From CAZAEL01 sp964484135 (lineage in GTDB: Bacteria > Elusimicrobiota > Elusimicrobia > FEN-1173), in assembly GCA_964484135.1 (NCBI GenBank), contig CAZAEL010000053.1, forward strand, positions 1-16,897: a stretch of 16,897 nucleotides of DNA, given 5' to 3'. Position 1 is the first letter of the stretch; each line of letters opens with the position of its first letter. Below are positions 6,481 to 13,365 of the stretch, piece after piece. The translations under genes and the position numbers were made by a program. The notes under the pieces are model-generated. The model did not search any database. It had not been told where the DNA came from and saw only the letters and a program-made list of their open reading frames with translations.

Positions 6481-7356
6481 ATGAAAATCTCCGAGATCCT
6501 CAAGAAAACGCGTCCCGCTTTTTCCTTCGAGTTCTTCCCGCCCAAGACGGACGAGGACGTGCGACAACTGCTGGAGACCGCCAAGACCCTCAAGGCGCTG
6601 GACCCGGCGTACATCTCCGTCACCTGGGGCGCGGGCGGGAGCACCCGCCGGAAAACCCTGGACATCGTGTGCGCCATCAAGAACGACGTCAAGGTCGAAA
6701 GCATGGCCCACCTGACCTGCGTGGGGGCCTCGCGCGCCGACTTGGACGCCATCCTGGAGGAGATCCACGGCAAGGGCATCGAGAACGTCCTGGCCCTGCG
6801 GGGCGACCCGCCCAAGGGCGACGCGACCTTCACCCCCCACCCGGACGGCTTCCGGCACGCGAACGAGCTGGTGGCCCACATCCGCAGGCGCTGGGACTTC
6901 TGCCTGGGCGTGGCCGGGTACCCGGAAGGCCACATCGAGTGCCCGGACAAGAAAAAAGACCTGGACAACCTGAAGCGCAAGGCGGACGCGGGCGCGGACT
7001 TCATCGTCACCCAGCTCTTCTTCGACCCGGCCGACTATTTCCGCTTCGTGGACCGGGCCCGGGCCGCGGGCATCGGCCTGCCCATCGTGCCCGGCGTCAT
7101 GCCCGTCACCAACGTGGGCCAGATCAAGCGGTTCACGCAGATGTGCGGCGCCAAGATCCCCCGCGAGCTCCTGGACCGGCTGGACCCCGCGCAGGAGGAC
7201 AGGGAAGCCGTGATCCGCATCGGCGTGGAGCACGCCACCCGGCAGTGCGAGGAACTGCTCCGCCAGGGCGCGCCCGGCATCCATTTCTACACCCTCAACC
7301 GCTCCCACTCCACCGCGGAAATCCTCAAAAACCTCAAAAGCCTTCCGTCATTCTAG
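6481..7356 (+). CDS. metF: 5,10-methylenetetrahydrofolate reductase
   Basis: A 291-residue cytoplasmic FAD enzyme that reduces 5,10-methylene-THF to 5-methyl-THF, the methyl donor for methionine synthesis. The protein is a TIM barrel with typical MetF motifs: FSFEFFPPK near the start (E17 corresponds to the catalytic Glu28 of E. coli), SVTWGAGGS, LALRGDPPKG, TQLFFD, PIVPGVMPV and the closing GIHFYTLNRS. The length is close to E. coli MetF (296). The ATG directly follows two tandem copies of CCGACAT; no clear ribosome binding site is seen. It is divergent from the SDR gene with only 50 bp between the starts, and no SAM riboswitch is visible in that gap. Confidence 0.97.
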   Translation: MKISEILKKTRPAFSFEFFPPKTDEDVRQLLETAKTLKALDPAYISVTWGAGGSTRRKTLDIVCAIKNDVKVESMAHLTCVGASRADLDAILEEIHGKGIENVLALRGDPPKGDATFTPHPDGFRHANELVAHIRRRWDFCLGVAGYPEGHIECPDKKKDLDNLKRKADAGADFIVTQLFFDPADYFRFVDRARAAGIGLPIVPGVMPVTNVGQIKRFTQMCGAKIPRELLDRLDPAQEDREAVIRIGVEHATRQCEELLRQGAPGIHFYTLNRSHSTAEILKNLKSLPSF

Positions 7357-7365
7357 TCCATTTTT

Positions 7366-7410
7366 CCGGCCAAGGGGAGGGGAATTTTTTCCCTTGCGGG
7401 GCCGGGTTTT
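7366..7410 (+). terminator. possible terminator after metF
   Basis: An interrupted inverted repeat follows the metF stop: CCGGCC plus AAGGG (7366-7376) pairs with CCCTT and GGCCGG (7391-7405), with a small bulge, and is followed by TTTT (7407-7410). It lies in the 72-bp gap before the CPBP gene. The bulge and short T-run make it moderate evidence only. Confidence 0.4.
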
Positions 7411-7428
7411 CCGCCGTAAAGTAAAAAG

Positions 7429-8139
7429 ATGAGCCCGCGCGGGGCCGCCCTGGCGGAACTGGGAATTTTCTACGGCCTGGTCCTGGCCGTGATCTGGCTG
7501 GGTCAGGTCCTGTCCGTCCGCCCGCCCTCGGCCCTGGCCGCGCTCCTGGTCCTGGGGTTCTGCCTCTGGTCCAACCGGCGGCACAAGGACGGCCTGGAAC
7601 GGATCGGGCTTTCTCCGGCTTGGTTCAAGCCTTGTCTGCGGCTCACGCTGAAAACATTGTCCGTGCCGCTGGCGGCGCTGACGCTTTGGGCGGCGCTGCC
7701 GCCCCTGCCGTCCTTGGAAAGGATTTTATACGGCGCCCGGGGCCTTCCCGCTTCCCTGCGGGACCTGCCGGTCCCGGCCCTTTTGTTCCTGGGCCTGCTG
7801 CGCTACCCCCTCTGGGCCTTTGCCCAGGAATACGCCCTGCTCTCTTTTCTGGCCAACCGCTGGCGGGACGTCCTGGGCGCCCGCCCCTGGGCCGTGTCCC
7901 TGGTGAACGGGCTGTTGTTTTCCCTGGTCCACGCCCCCAACCCCATCCTCATGACCGCGTGCCTCGTCGGCGGCATCGCCTTCACGCGCGTTTTCCTCAA
8001 AACCCCCCACCTCGTCCCCCTGGCCGTTGTCCACGCCCTCGCGGGCCTGGCCCTGAGCCTGATCTTCCGGGACTTTCCTCCGGCCATGATGGTGGGGCCG
8101 GCCTATCTCAGAGCGGTTTTTCAGGCCGTTTCCTTTTGA
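7429..8139 (+). CDS. CPBP-type intramembrane protease homologue, possibly degenerate
   Basis: A 236-residue hydrophobic protein with about six to eight membrane segments. The arrangement recalls CPBP (Abi/Rce1-like) membrane proteases. QEYALLSFL (133-141) stands where the EExxxR motif is expected, FSLVH (164-168) matches the FxxxH motif, and H202 in VVHALAG could be the last conserved histidine. The first glutamate is replaced by Gln and the arginine is missing, so peptidase activity is doubtful. The start ATG follows an A-rich, weakly purine-rich stretch without a clear ribosome binding site. Its last 32 bases overlap the 3' end of the oppositely directed glycosyltransferase gene. The family assignment is moderate; the substrate is unknown. 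Confidence 0.65.
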   Translation: MSPRGAALAELGIFYGLVLAVIWLGQVLSVRPPSALAALLVLGFCLWSNRRHKDGLERIGLSPAWFKPCLRLTLKTLSVPLAALTLWAALPPLPSLERILYGARGLPASLRDLPVPALLFLGLLRYPLWAFAQEYALLSFLANRWRDVLGARPWAVSLVNGLLFSLVHAPNPILMTACLVGGIAFTRVFLKTPHLVPLAVVHALAGLALSLIFRDFPPAMMVGPAYLRAVFQAVSF

Positions 8140-9805
8140 CGTGCAGCGCCATGAACGGCGTGCCGTCCAGCCGGCGGAACATGTAATGCTTCAGCCCCGG
8201 GTCGGACGATAGCCGGTCGGAAAGGGCCGAAACCACCCACGCGGGCGAGTAGCCGCTCCCCCACACCGTCCTGCGGTTGACGGAGAATTCCACGTCCGCT
8301 TGAAACGGGTTCAACGCTTCCACAAAACTGTGGTCGTGGAAGGACACGAACCCCTCGGAGGCGGGGTCCGCCCTTTCCAGAAGCAGGGCCAAACGCTCCT
8401 CGTCCGGGACCGGAAACGCGCGGAGACGTCCATTCGACACGAAACGCATGGACAGGGCCGTGAGCCCCTGTTCGGGGCCCGGCAGATGGATCGTCTTGAG
8501 CCCGCTGGCCAACGCAAAACGCGCCATGTCCCTGATGGCCGTGGAGAAGAGCCCTCCCCCTCCGGTGGTCAGGAGCGCCGCGTTGTAGCCGGCGTAAATG
8601 TCCAGGTTGACCCTCAGACCAGCCCCCAAAAATCCCACGCCCGCCAGAAGCAGGACGCCGCCCGCAAGAGGCGCCCTCCAGACCTCCCGCAACCAGAGCA
8701 GGGCGCCGAGGATCACCAGCGGCACCAGGGGAAAGATCACCAAAAAATTATCGATGGATCTGTTCGGAGCGAGAGGGGTCTGGAGCCAGAAAAAAACCAT
8801 GGTCAAGGCCAGGAAGAGGCAGCCTTTCTTCTGCGGACGGCGTCGGACCAGGGACCGGGCCGCCAAGAGGCCGATGACCGCCAGACAGCCGTTGAAGACC
8901 CAGAGATTCGCGACGTTCGTCGGCCAGCGTTGGGAGATGCCCTGGAGGACGAACCGCATGGAGCCGCCCCCTTCCCTCAGGAGCCACTGCCACTGAAAAA
9001 AACGGAACCGCAACAGGGAAAGAAAGTCCGGCCCCTCCCGCTGCGGCATTTGCAGCATGTCCCGGATCGCCTGGACGGTGACGGGAGCCACGATAACGTT
9101 ATGAAGGACGACGGACCCCCAGCCGATGGCCCCGATCACGAGAAGTCCCCCGACCAGGCGGGGCCACCTCGTCAGCCACAGATCGCGGGGCCAAAGGATC
9201 AGGGCCGCCAGGATGGCGCCCGCGATGAACCACAGGGCCCAGGTCCGGCAGCCGAGGGCGATCCCCCAGCAGATCGAGCCCGCCCAAAAGGACCAGGGAC
9301 GCCGCGTCGTGAAATGGTCCGCGTAAAAAACCAGGCCGGCCGCCAGGAAAGGCAGGATGAGCGCCGCGAAGAACATCCCCAGCCGGGAAGTGGCCAAGAA
9401 CGTGGGGGACGTGACCAGCCAGCCCGCGGCCGCCAAGGGCGCCCACCATTTCCCGAAGAGCCTCAGGGTCAGATAGTAATAGAGGACCAGGAAAACGGAC
9501 ATGTAAAACAGCGGGCAAAGGCGCACCACCCAGGGGGCCATTTCGAAGGCCCAGAAAAAGGGCGCGATCAGGTAGGATTCCGAAACGCCGTGGTAGGAGC
9601 TCAAGACCCCCCAAAAACGGCCTTCCATCCACGTCAACAAAGGACTGAAACAGATTTCGTCCCCGTGAATCCCCGGCACATCCAGCCTGAACGCGGTCAA
9701 GCACAGGAAGAGGAGAACGAGGGAGCCGGCGGCCGCGGCGTGGAAGAGCCTTGAAGGGACGAAGCGGAGGAAGATGTCCTGTGACGGCGCGAAGACGTTT
9801 TTCAT
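8108..9805 (-). CDS. GT-C fold membrane glycosyltransferase (GT39/ArnT-like)
   Basis: A 565-residue integral membrane protein with about ten or more hydrophobic segments. After the first segment (about 24-40) comes the loop motif GIHGDE (45-50); D49-E50 match the acidic pair found in the first outer loop of GT-C enzymes, which use polyprenyl-phosphate sugars. Such enzymes transfer sugars at the outer face of the inner membrane to lipid, glycan or protein. The final 130 or so residues (about 430-565) form a soluble domain, probably periplasmic. The acceptor cannot be named. The ATG is preceded by GGGAG five bases away. It lies alone between groEL and the convergent CPBP gene. Its codon use looks slightly less GC-biased than its neighbours by eye, which could hint at transfer but was not measured. 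Confidence 0.78.
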   Translation of the reverse strand: MKNVFAPSQDIFLRFVPSRLFHAAAAGSLVLLFLCLTAFRLDVPGIHGDEICFSPLLTWMEGRFWGVLSSYHGVSESYLIAPFFWAFEMAPWVVRLCPLFYMSVFLVLYYYLTLRLFGKWWAPLAAAGWLVTSPTFLATSRLGMFFAALILPFLAAGLVFYADHFTTRRPWSFWAGSICWGIALGCRTWALWFIAGAILAALILWPRDLWLTRWPRLVGGLLVIGAIGWGSVVLHNVIVAPVTVQAIRDMLQMPQREGPDFLSLLRFRFFQWQWLLREGGGSMRFVLQGISQRWPTNVANLWVFNGCLAVIGLLAARSLVRRRPQKKGCLFLALTMVFFWLQTPLAPNRSIDNFLVIFPLVPLVILGALLWLREVWRAPLAGGVLLLAGVGFLGAGLRVNLDIYAGYNAALLTTGGGGLFSTAIRDMARFALASGLKTIHLPGPEQGLTALSMRFVSNGRLRAFPVPDEERLALLLERADPASEGFVSFHDHSFVEALNPFQADVEFSVNRRTVWGSGYSPAWVVSALSDRLSSDPGLKHYMFRRLDGTPFMALHVKRKRPEKPL

Positions 9806-9842
9806 CCTGGCTCCCGTTTTCGAAAGGGTGCGGGCCTAAGAC

Positions 9843-9848
9843 ATTGTA
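9843..9848 (-). promoter_or_regulatory. possible -10 box upstream of the glycosyltransferase gene
   Basis: TACAAT on the minus strand lies 37 bases before the glycosyltransferase ATG. No good -35 hexamer is present at 16-18 bp, so this is a weak call. Confidence 0.35.
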
Positions 9849-9902
9849 GGATATTGCGCCCGCCTTGGCCGAGCCCCTGCCGCGGGAACGGGCGGAAACA
9901 GC

Positions 9903-9938
9903 GAGGGGGGAGGCCGCCGTCCGGCGGCCTCCCCCCTC
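9903..9938 (-). terminator. perfect 17-bp hairpin downstream of groEL
   Basis: A perfect inverted repeat (9903-9919 with 9922-9938) with almost no loop lies 35 bases after the groEL stop codon. It would form a very stable hairpin. On the minus strand it is followed by GCTGTTTCC, so there is no proper T-tract. It may act as a 3' stabilising structure, a factor-assisted terminator, or a weak intrinsic terminator. Confidence 0.55.
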
Positions 9939-9973
9939 TGGGGAATGCTTTGCTGAAGGAACGGCTTCGGAGC

Positions 9974-11617
9974 TTAGAAGTCCCCGCCGCCCGGCATGGC
10001 CGGCGCGTGGGCGTGTTCCTTCTTCTCCGGGATGTCCGTGACCAGGACGTCCGTGGTCAGGAGCAGGCCCGCGATGGAGGCCGCGTTCTGCAGGGCGCTT
10101 CGCGTGACCTTCACCGGGTCCACCACGCCCGCCTTGACCAGGTCGCCGTACTCGCCCGTCTCCGCGTTGTATCCGAAGCTCGGGTCGGCGTTGGAGCGGA
10201 CCTTGTCCACCACGATGGCGCCGTCGATGCCCGCGTTCTGGGCGATGGTGCGGATGGGGTCCTCGAGCACGCGCTTGACGATCGCGATGCCGGTCTGCTC
10301 GTCCGCGTCCGCGCCCTTGAGCCCCTCCAGCGCCTTCTGGGCCCGCAGCAGGGGAACCCCGCCGCCGGGCACGATGCCTTCCTCGACGCCCGCGCGGGTG
10401 GCGTGCATGGCGTCCTCCACCTTGTACTTGCGGGACTTCATCTCGGTCTCGGTGGCGGCGCCCACGTTGATGACGGCCACGCCCCCGACGAGCTTCGCCA
10501 GGCGCTCCTGGAGCTTTTCCTTGTCGTAGTCCGAGGTGGAGTCCTCGATCTGCTTCTTGATCTGGCCGATGCGGGCCTTGATGGCCTTCTCGTCGCCGTT
10601 GCCGCCCACGACGGTGGTGTTCTCCTTGTCCACCACCACGCGCTTGCAGCGGCCCAGCATGTCGATGCCGACCTTGTCGAGCTTGAAGCCCTTCTCCTCG
10701 GTGATGACCTGGCCGCCGGTGAGCGTGGCGATGTCTTCCAGCATCTCCTTGCGGCGGTCGCCGAAGCCGGGGGCCTTCACCGCGGCGCAGCGCAGGCGTC
10801 CCTGGAGCTTGTTGACCACCAGGGTCGCGAGGGCCTCGCCCTCCACGTCCTCGGCGATCAGGACGAACGGCCGGCCTTGCTGCACGATCTTCTCCAGGAG
10901 CGGGAGCAGGTCGTTCATGGCGGAGACCTTCTTGTCCGTGATGATGAGCAGGGGCTCGTCCAGGACGGCCTCCATGCGCTCCGCGTCGGTCACGAAGTAG
11001 GGGCTGATGTACCCGCGGTCGAACTGCATGCCTTCCACCACCTCGAGGGTGGTCTCGGCGGACTTGCCTTCCTCCACGGTGATCACGCCGTCCTTGCCGA
11101 CTTTCAGGATGGCCTCGGCGATGAGCTTGCCGATCTCCCTGTCGGAGGCGGAGATGGTGGCGATCTGCGTGATCTCGTCCTTCGCCTTCTCCTTGGCGTC
11201 GATGTTGACCTTCTTGGCCACCTTCTTGAGCTCGGTGACCACGGCCTCCACGGCCTTGTCGATGCCGCGCTTGATGTGGGTGGCGTTGGCGCCGGCCGTG
11301 ATGTTGCGGTAGCCCTCGGCCACGATGCCCTGGGCCAGCACCACCGCGGTGGTGGTGCCGTCGCCGGCCACGTCGTTGGTCTTGGAGCTCACCTCGCGGA
11401 CCAGCTGGGCCCCCATGTTCTCGAACGGGTCCTCCAGCTCGATCTCCTTGGCGATGGTCACGCCGTCGTTGGTGACCGTCGGGGAGCCGAACTTCTTGTC
11501 CAGCACCACATAGCGGCCCTTGGGGCCCAGGGTGGACTTCACCGCGTTGGCGAGCTTGTCCACGCCGGCCTTGATCGCTTTGCGGGCGTCGTCTGAATAC
11601 CTGATTTGCTTAGCCAT
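9974..11617 (-). CDS. groEL: 60-kDa chaperonin GroEL
   Basis: A 547-residue cytosolic chaperonin subunit that forms double heptameric rings and folds proteins in an ATP-dependent cycle with GroES. The sequence is collinear with E. coli GroEL (548). It contains the N-terminal KFGSPTVTNDGVTIAK region, the ATP-binding GDGTTT (with catalytic Asp near 87), the apical GMQFDRGYISPYFVT segment, the ATETEMKSRKYKVEDA region with the second catalytic-site aspartate, and the signature GVEEGIVPGGG. The C-terminus is EKKEHAHAPAMPGGGDF: it is short and His/Ala-rich instead of carrying several GGM repeats. AAGGAGGAGG precedes the ATG by about ten bases. It lies 69 bases after groES and is presumably expressed from the groES promoter. 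Confidence 0.99.
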   Translation of the reverse strand: MAKQIRYSDDARKAIKAGVDKLANAVKSTLGPKGRYVVLDKKFGSPTVTNDGVTIAKEIELEDPFENMGAQLVREVSSKTNDVAGDGTTTAVVLAQGIVAEGYRNITAGANATHIKRGIDKAVEAVVTELKKVAKKVNIDAKEKAKDEITQIATISASDREIGKLIAEAILKVGKDGVITVEEGKSAETTLEVVEGMQFDRGYISPYFVTDAERMEAVLDEPLLIITDKKVSAMNDLLPLLEKIVQQGRPFVLIAEDVEGEALATLVVNKLQGRLRCAAVKAPGFGDRRKEMLEDIATLTGGQVITEEKGFKLDKVGIDMLGRCKRVVVDKENTTVVGGNGDEKAIKARIGQIKKQIEDSTSDYDKEKLQERLAKLVGGVAVINVGAATETEMKSRKYKVEDAMHATRAGVEEGIVPGGGVPLLRAQKALEGLKGADADEQTGIAIVKRVLEDPIRTIAQNAGIDGAIVVDKVRSNADPSFGYNAETGEYGDLVKAGVVDPVKVTRSALQNAASIAGLLLTTDVLVTDIPEKKEHAHAPAMPGGGDF

Positions 11618-11686
11618 TTTGGAACGACCTCCTCCTTAAAATAAACGCGAAAGGCGAAACGCTTTTTTTCAAAAGTCGTTCCGCCC

Positions 11687-12004
11687 TTATTTGGACTCCA
11701 GAATGCCCAGGATGTCGTCCTGGTGCATGATCAGATACTCCTGGTCGTCGATCTTGATCTCGGTCCCGGAGTATTTGCCGTACAGCACGCGGTCCCCCGC
11801 CTTCACTTCCATGGGGATCAGCTTGCCGTCGTCCGTGGTCTTGCCTTTGCCGGCCGCCACGATCTCCCCTTCCTGGGGTTTTTCCTTGGCGGTGTCCGGG
11901 ATGATGAGCCCGCCCCGCTCCTGTTTTTCCTTTTCCACGGGCCGGACCAGAACCCGGTCGCCCAGGGGCTTGATTTTGACTTTGGTGAGCACTGCGTCAA
12001 CCAT
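11687..12004 (-). CDS. groES: 10-kDa co-chaperonin GroES
   Basis: A 105-residue cytosolic co-chaperonin that caps GroEL. It carries KIKPLGDRVLVRPVEKE (about 10-26), the mobile loop (about 26-43, with GGLIIPDTAKEK), GEIVAAGKGK, the VKAGDRVLYGKYSGTEIKIDDQEYLIM core and the terminal DILGILESK. The N-terminus is about eight residues longer than E. coli GroES. I chose this ATG rather than one 26 codons upstream because GGAGGT lies just before it and the upstream extension is unlike GroES. The region between promoter and start carries a CIRCE-like operator, so HrcA-type heat-shock control is likely. Confidence 0.97.
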   Translation of the reverse strand: MVDAVLTKVKIKPLGDRVLVRPVEKEKQERGGLIIPDTAKEKPQEGEIVAAGKGKTTDDGKLIPMEVKAGDRVLYGKYSGTEIKIDDQEYLIMHQDDILGILESK

Positions 12005-12006
12005 TG

Positions 12007-12033
12007 TTAGCACCTCCGTAATCTGTCTGCTAA
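12007..12033 (-). promoter_or_regulatory. CIRCE-like operator (HrcA site) overlapping the groES ribosome binding site
   Basis: A 27-bp element with the exact 9-9-9 layout of CIRCE. On the minus strand it reads TTAGCAGAC, nine bases, AGGTGCTAA. Compared with TTAGCACTC-N9-GAGTGCTAA, 14 of 18 arm positions agree. The outer six bases of each arm (TTAGCA/TGCTAA) are perfect inverted copies, and the mismatches are in the inner positions. The right arm overlaps the groES Shine-Dalgarno sequence GGAGGT and ends two bases before the ATG. The repressor gene hrcA is not in this window. Confidence 0.72.
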
Positions 12034-12147
12034 TTAAAACGCCAAAAAAAAGCCGGTCGCTCCTGCGGACGCGAACTGGCATACTTCCGTCGGAGAAAAG
12101 CCCCGTTCCATGGGCCGGACGCGGCGCTCTTCCCTGTTGTGAGAATT

Positions 12148-12177
12148 ATTTTAGCACGCCCGGCCCGGCCCTGTCAA
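12148..12177 (-). promoter_or_regulatory. sigma-70-type promoter of groESL
   Basis: TTGACA (12172-12177) and TAAAAT (12148-12153) are separated by 18 bp on the minus strand. The -35 is a perfect consensus match and the -10 matches five of six. The TGA stop codon of terC lies inside the -35 hexamer. Transcription would start near 12141, giving a groES leader of about 135 nt that contains the CIRCE-like element. Confidence 0.82.
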
Positions 12178-13133
12178 GCCCCCTCCGGGGTTGCGGGGGA
12201 AACCCCCTCCCCCCGACCGTCCCGGGGCGGCCACAGCAGGGACGCGGCCACGGACAGCCCGATGATCCCCGCCACCGCGGCCAGGGCCCACCCGATGGGC
12301 ATCTTGTACACCCCGGCCAGGGTCATCTTGGTCCCCACCAGCACCAGGACCAGGGCCAGGCCCAGCTTCAAATAATGGAAGAACCCCATGATGCCGGCCA
12401 GGGCGAAGTACAGGGACCGCAGCCCCAGGATGGCGAACACGTTGGAGGTGTACACGATGAAGGGGTCCGAGGTCACGGCGAAGATGGCGGGGATGGAGTC
12501 CACCGCGAAGATGAGGTCCGTGGCCTCCACGGCCAGGAGCACCAGGAACAGCGGGGTCATGGCCCGCCGGCCGTCCGCCAGCCGGGTCAGGAACCGGTCC
12601 CCGTCGTAGGACGGGGACACGGCAAAGAGCTTCCGCGCCAGCCGCACCAGGGGGTTCCGGTCCGGGTGCACGTCCGTCTCCTTCTGGAGGGCCATCTTGA
12701 TCCCGGTCAGGATCAGGAACCCGCCGAAGACGTAGATGATCCAGTGGAACCGGTCCATGAGCGCGGCGCCGGCGAAGATGAGCGCGGCCCGCATGACCAG
12801 GGCGCCCAGCACCCCCCAGAAAAGCACCTTGTGCTGGAGGGCGGCCGGCACCCCGAAGAAGGAGAAGACCAGCAGGAACACGAAGATGTTGTCCACGCTG
12901 AGGGACTTTTCGATCAGGTACCCGGTCAGGAACTGCAGCGCCGTCTCGCCGCCCCGCCAGAAATAGATGCCGGCGTTGAACGCCAGGGCCAGCGCGATCC
13001 ACACCCCGCTCCAGGCCAGCGCCTCCTTGACCCCCACCGCGTGGGACTTGCGGTGGAACACCCCCAGGTCCAGGGCCAGCATGAGCAGCACGAACAGGTT
13101 GAACCCGATCCACATCCACGCTTGAACCGACAT
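12174..13133 (-). CDS. terC: TerC/Alx-family integral membrane protein, probable Mn2+ exporter
   Basis: A 319-residue membrane protein of the TerC family (Alx, MeeF and MeeY are characterised members linked to manganese export or metalation of secreted proteins). About eight or nine membrane segments are visible. Acidic residues lie inside them as expected for ion transport: D22 (ALDLGVF), E75 and D81 (IEKSLSVDNIFVF), and the EATDLIFAVDSIPAI motif near 205-219. The length matches Alx-type proteins (about 320), longer than minimal TerC. AGGGAGG lies about nine bases before the ATG. A yybP-ykoY-type riboswitch and terminator lie upstream, which strongly supports manganese as the relevant ion. 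Tellurium resistance, the origin of the family name, is not implied. Confidence 0.93.
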   Translation of the reverse strand: MSVQAWMWIGFNLFVLLMLALDLGVFHRKSHAVGVKEALAWSGVWIALALAFNAGIYFWRGGETALQFLTGYLIEKSLSVDNIFVFLLVFSFFGVPAALQHKVLFWGVLGALVMRAALIFAGAALMDRFHWIIYVFGGFLILTGIKMALQKETDVHPDRNPLVRLARKLFAVSPSYDGDRFLTRLADGRRAMTPLFLVLLAVEATDLIFAVDSIPAIFAVTSDPFIVYTSNVFAILGLRSLYFALAGIMGFFHYLKLGLALVLVLVGTKMTLAGVYKMPIGWALAAVAGIIGLSVAASLLWPPRDGRGEGVSPATPEGA

Positions 13134-13164
13134 GACGGAAAACCTCCCTTGGAAAAATCAGCGC

Positions 13165-13203
13165 AAAATAAAAAAGACCCTTTGCGCATGGCGCAAAAGG
13201 TCT
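13165..13203 (-). terminator. intrinsic terminator forming the expression platform of the Mn2+ riboswitch
   Basis: A 13-bp stem with one G-U pair (13175-13187 with 13191-13203), a three-base loop and a T-tract TTTTTTATTTT on the minus strand. Its 5' arm starts AGACCTTTTGCGC and shares CCTTTT with the 3' strand of the riboswitch P1 helix, so the two structures exclude each other. It lies about 30 bases before the terC start. Confidence 0.88.
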
Positions 13204-13314
13204 CAATCCGCAGGGCCGCCCTTCGCGGCCCTCTTGGGCGAACCGGCCTTCCCTTGCGGAAAAGCGTCTTGACGGCCTCGCCCGGCCCCTGCGGGCCGAT
13301 TTACTCCCCTTTTT
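13195..13314 (-). ncRNA. yybP-ykoY (manganese) riboswitch aptamer
   Basis: On the minus strand the leader opens with AAAAAGGGGAGTA (conserved L1 GGGGAGUA of the class) and closes with TTGAGACCTTTT (matching the conserved GAGACC/AAGACC of L3 and the P1 3' strand). AAAAGG at the 5' side pairs with CCTTTT at the 3' side as P1. Between them are internal hairpins, including CGGCCC-GCAG-GGGCCG and an 8-bp stem around GAAGG. Known members bind Mn2+ and turn on exporters; here metal-stabilised P1 would block the terminator that follows, an ON switch. The gene controlled is terC, a typical partner. Recognition is from the conserved segments, not from a covariance search. Confidence 0.87.
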
Positions 13315-13323
13315 CCTGGCGTG

Positions 13324-13353
13324 ATTCTACCCTATTTCACCGGGGCCGGGCAA
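13324..13353 (-). promoter_or_regulatory. promoter of the riboswitch-terC transcript
   Basis: TAGAAT (13324-13329, five of six to consensus) lies 18 bp from TTGCCC (13348-13353) on the minus strand. The predicted start near 13317 falls just before the riboswitch P1 strand. The promoter lies just past the stop codon of the GH57 gene, so terC is a separate transcription unit. Confidence 0.7.
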
Positions 13354-13365
13354 GCCCCCTGGCCC

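Noticed and set aside
9854..11596. A 580-codon plus-strand frame opposite groEL.
   Set aside because: It mirrors groEL codons and has no recognisable protein features.
12005..12082. A 26-codon N-terminal extension of GroES.
   Set aside because: It would run through the CIRCE-like element and ribosome binding site, and GroES proteins have no such extension.
12151..12157. TTAGCAC next to the groESL -10 box as a second CIRCE half-site.
   Set aside because: No inverted partner lies at the required nine-base spacing; it is probably chance overlap with the promoter.
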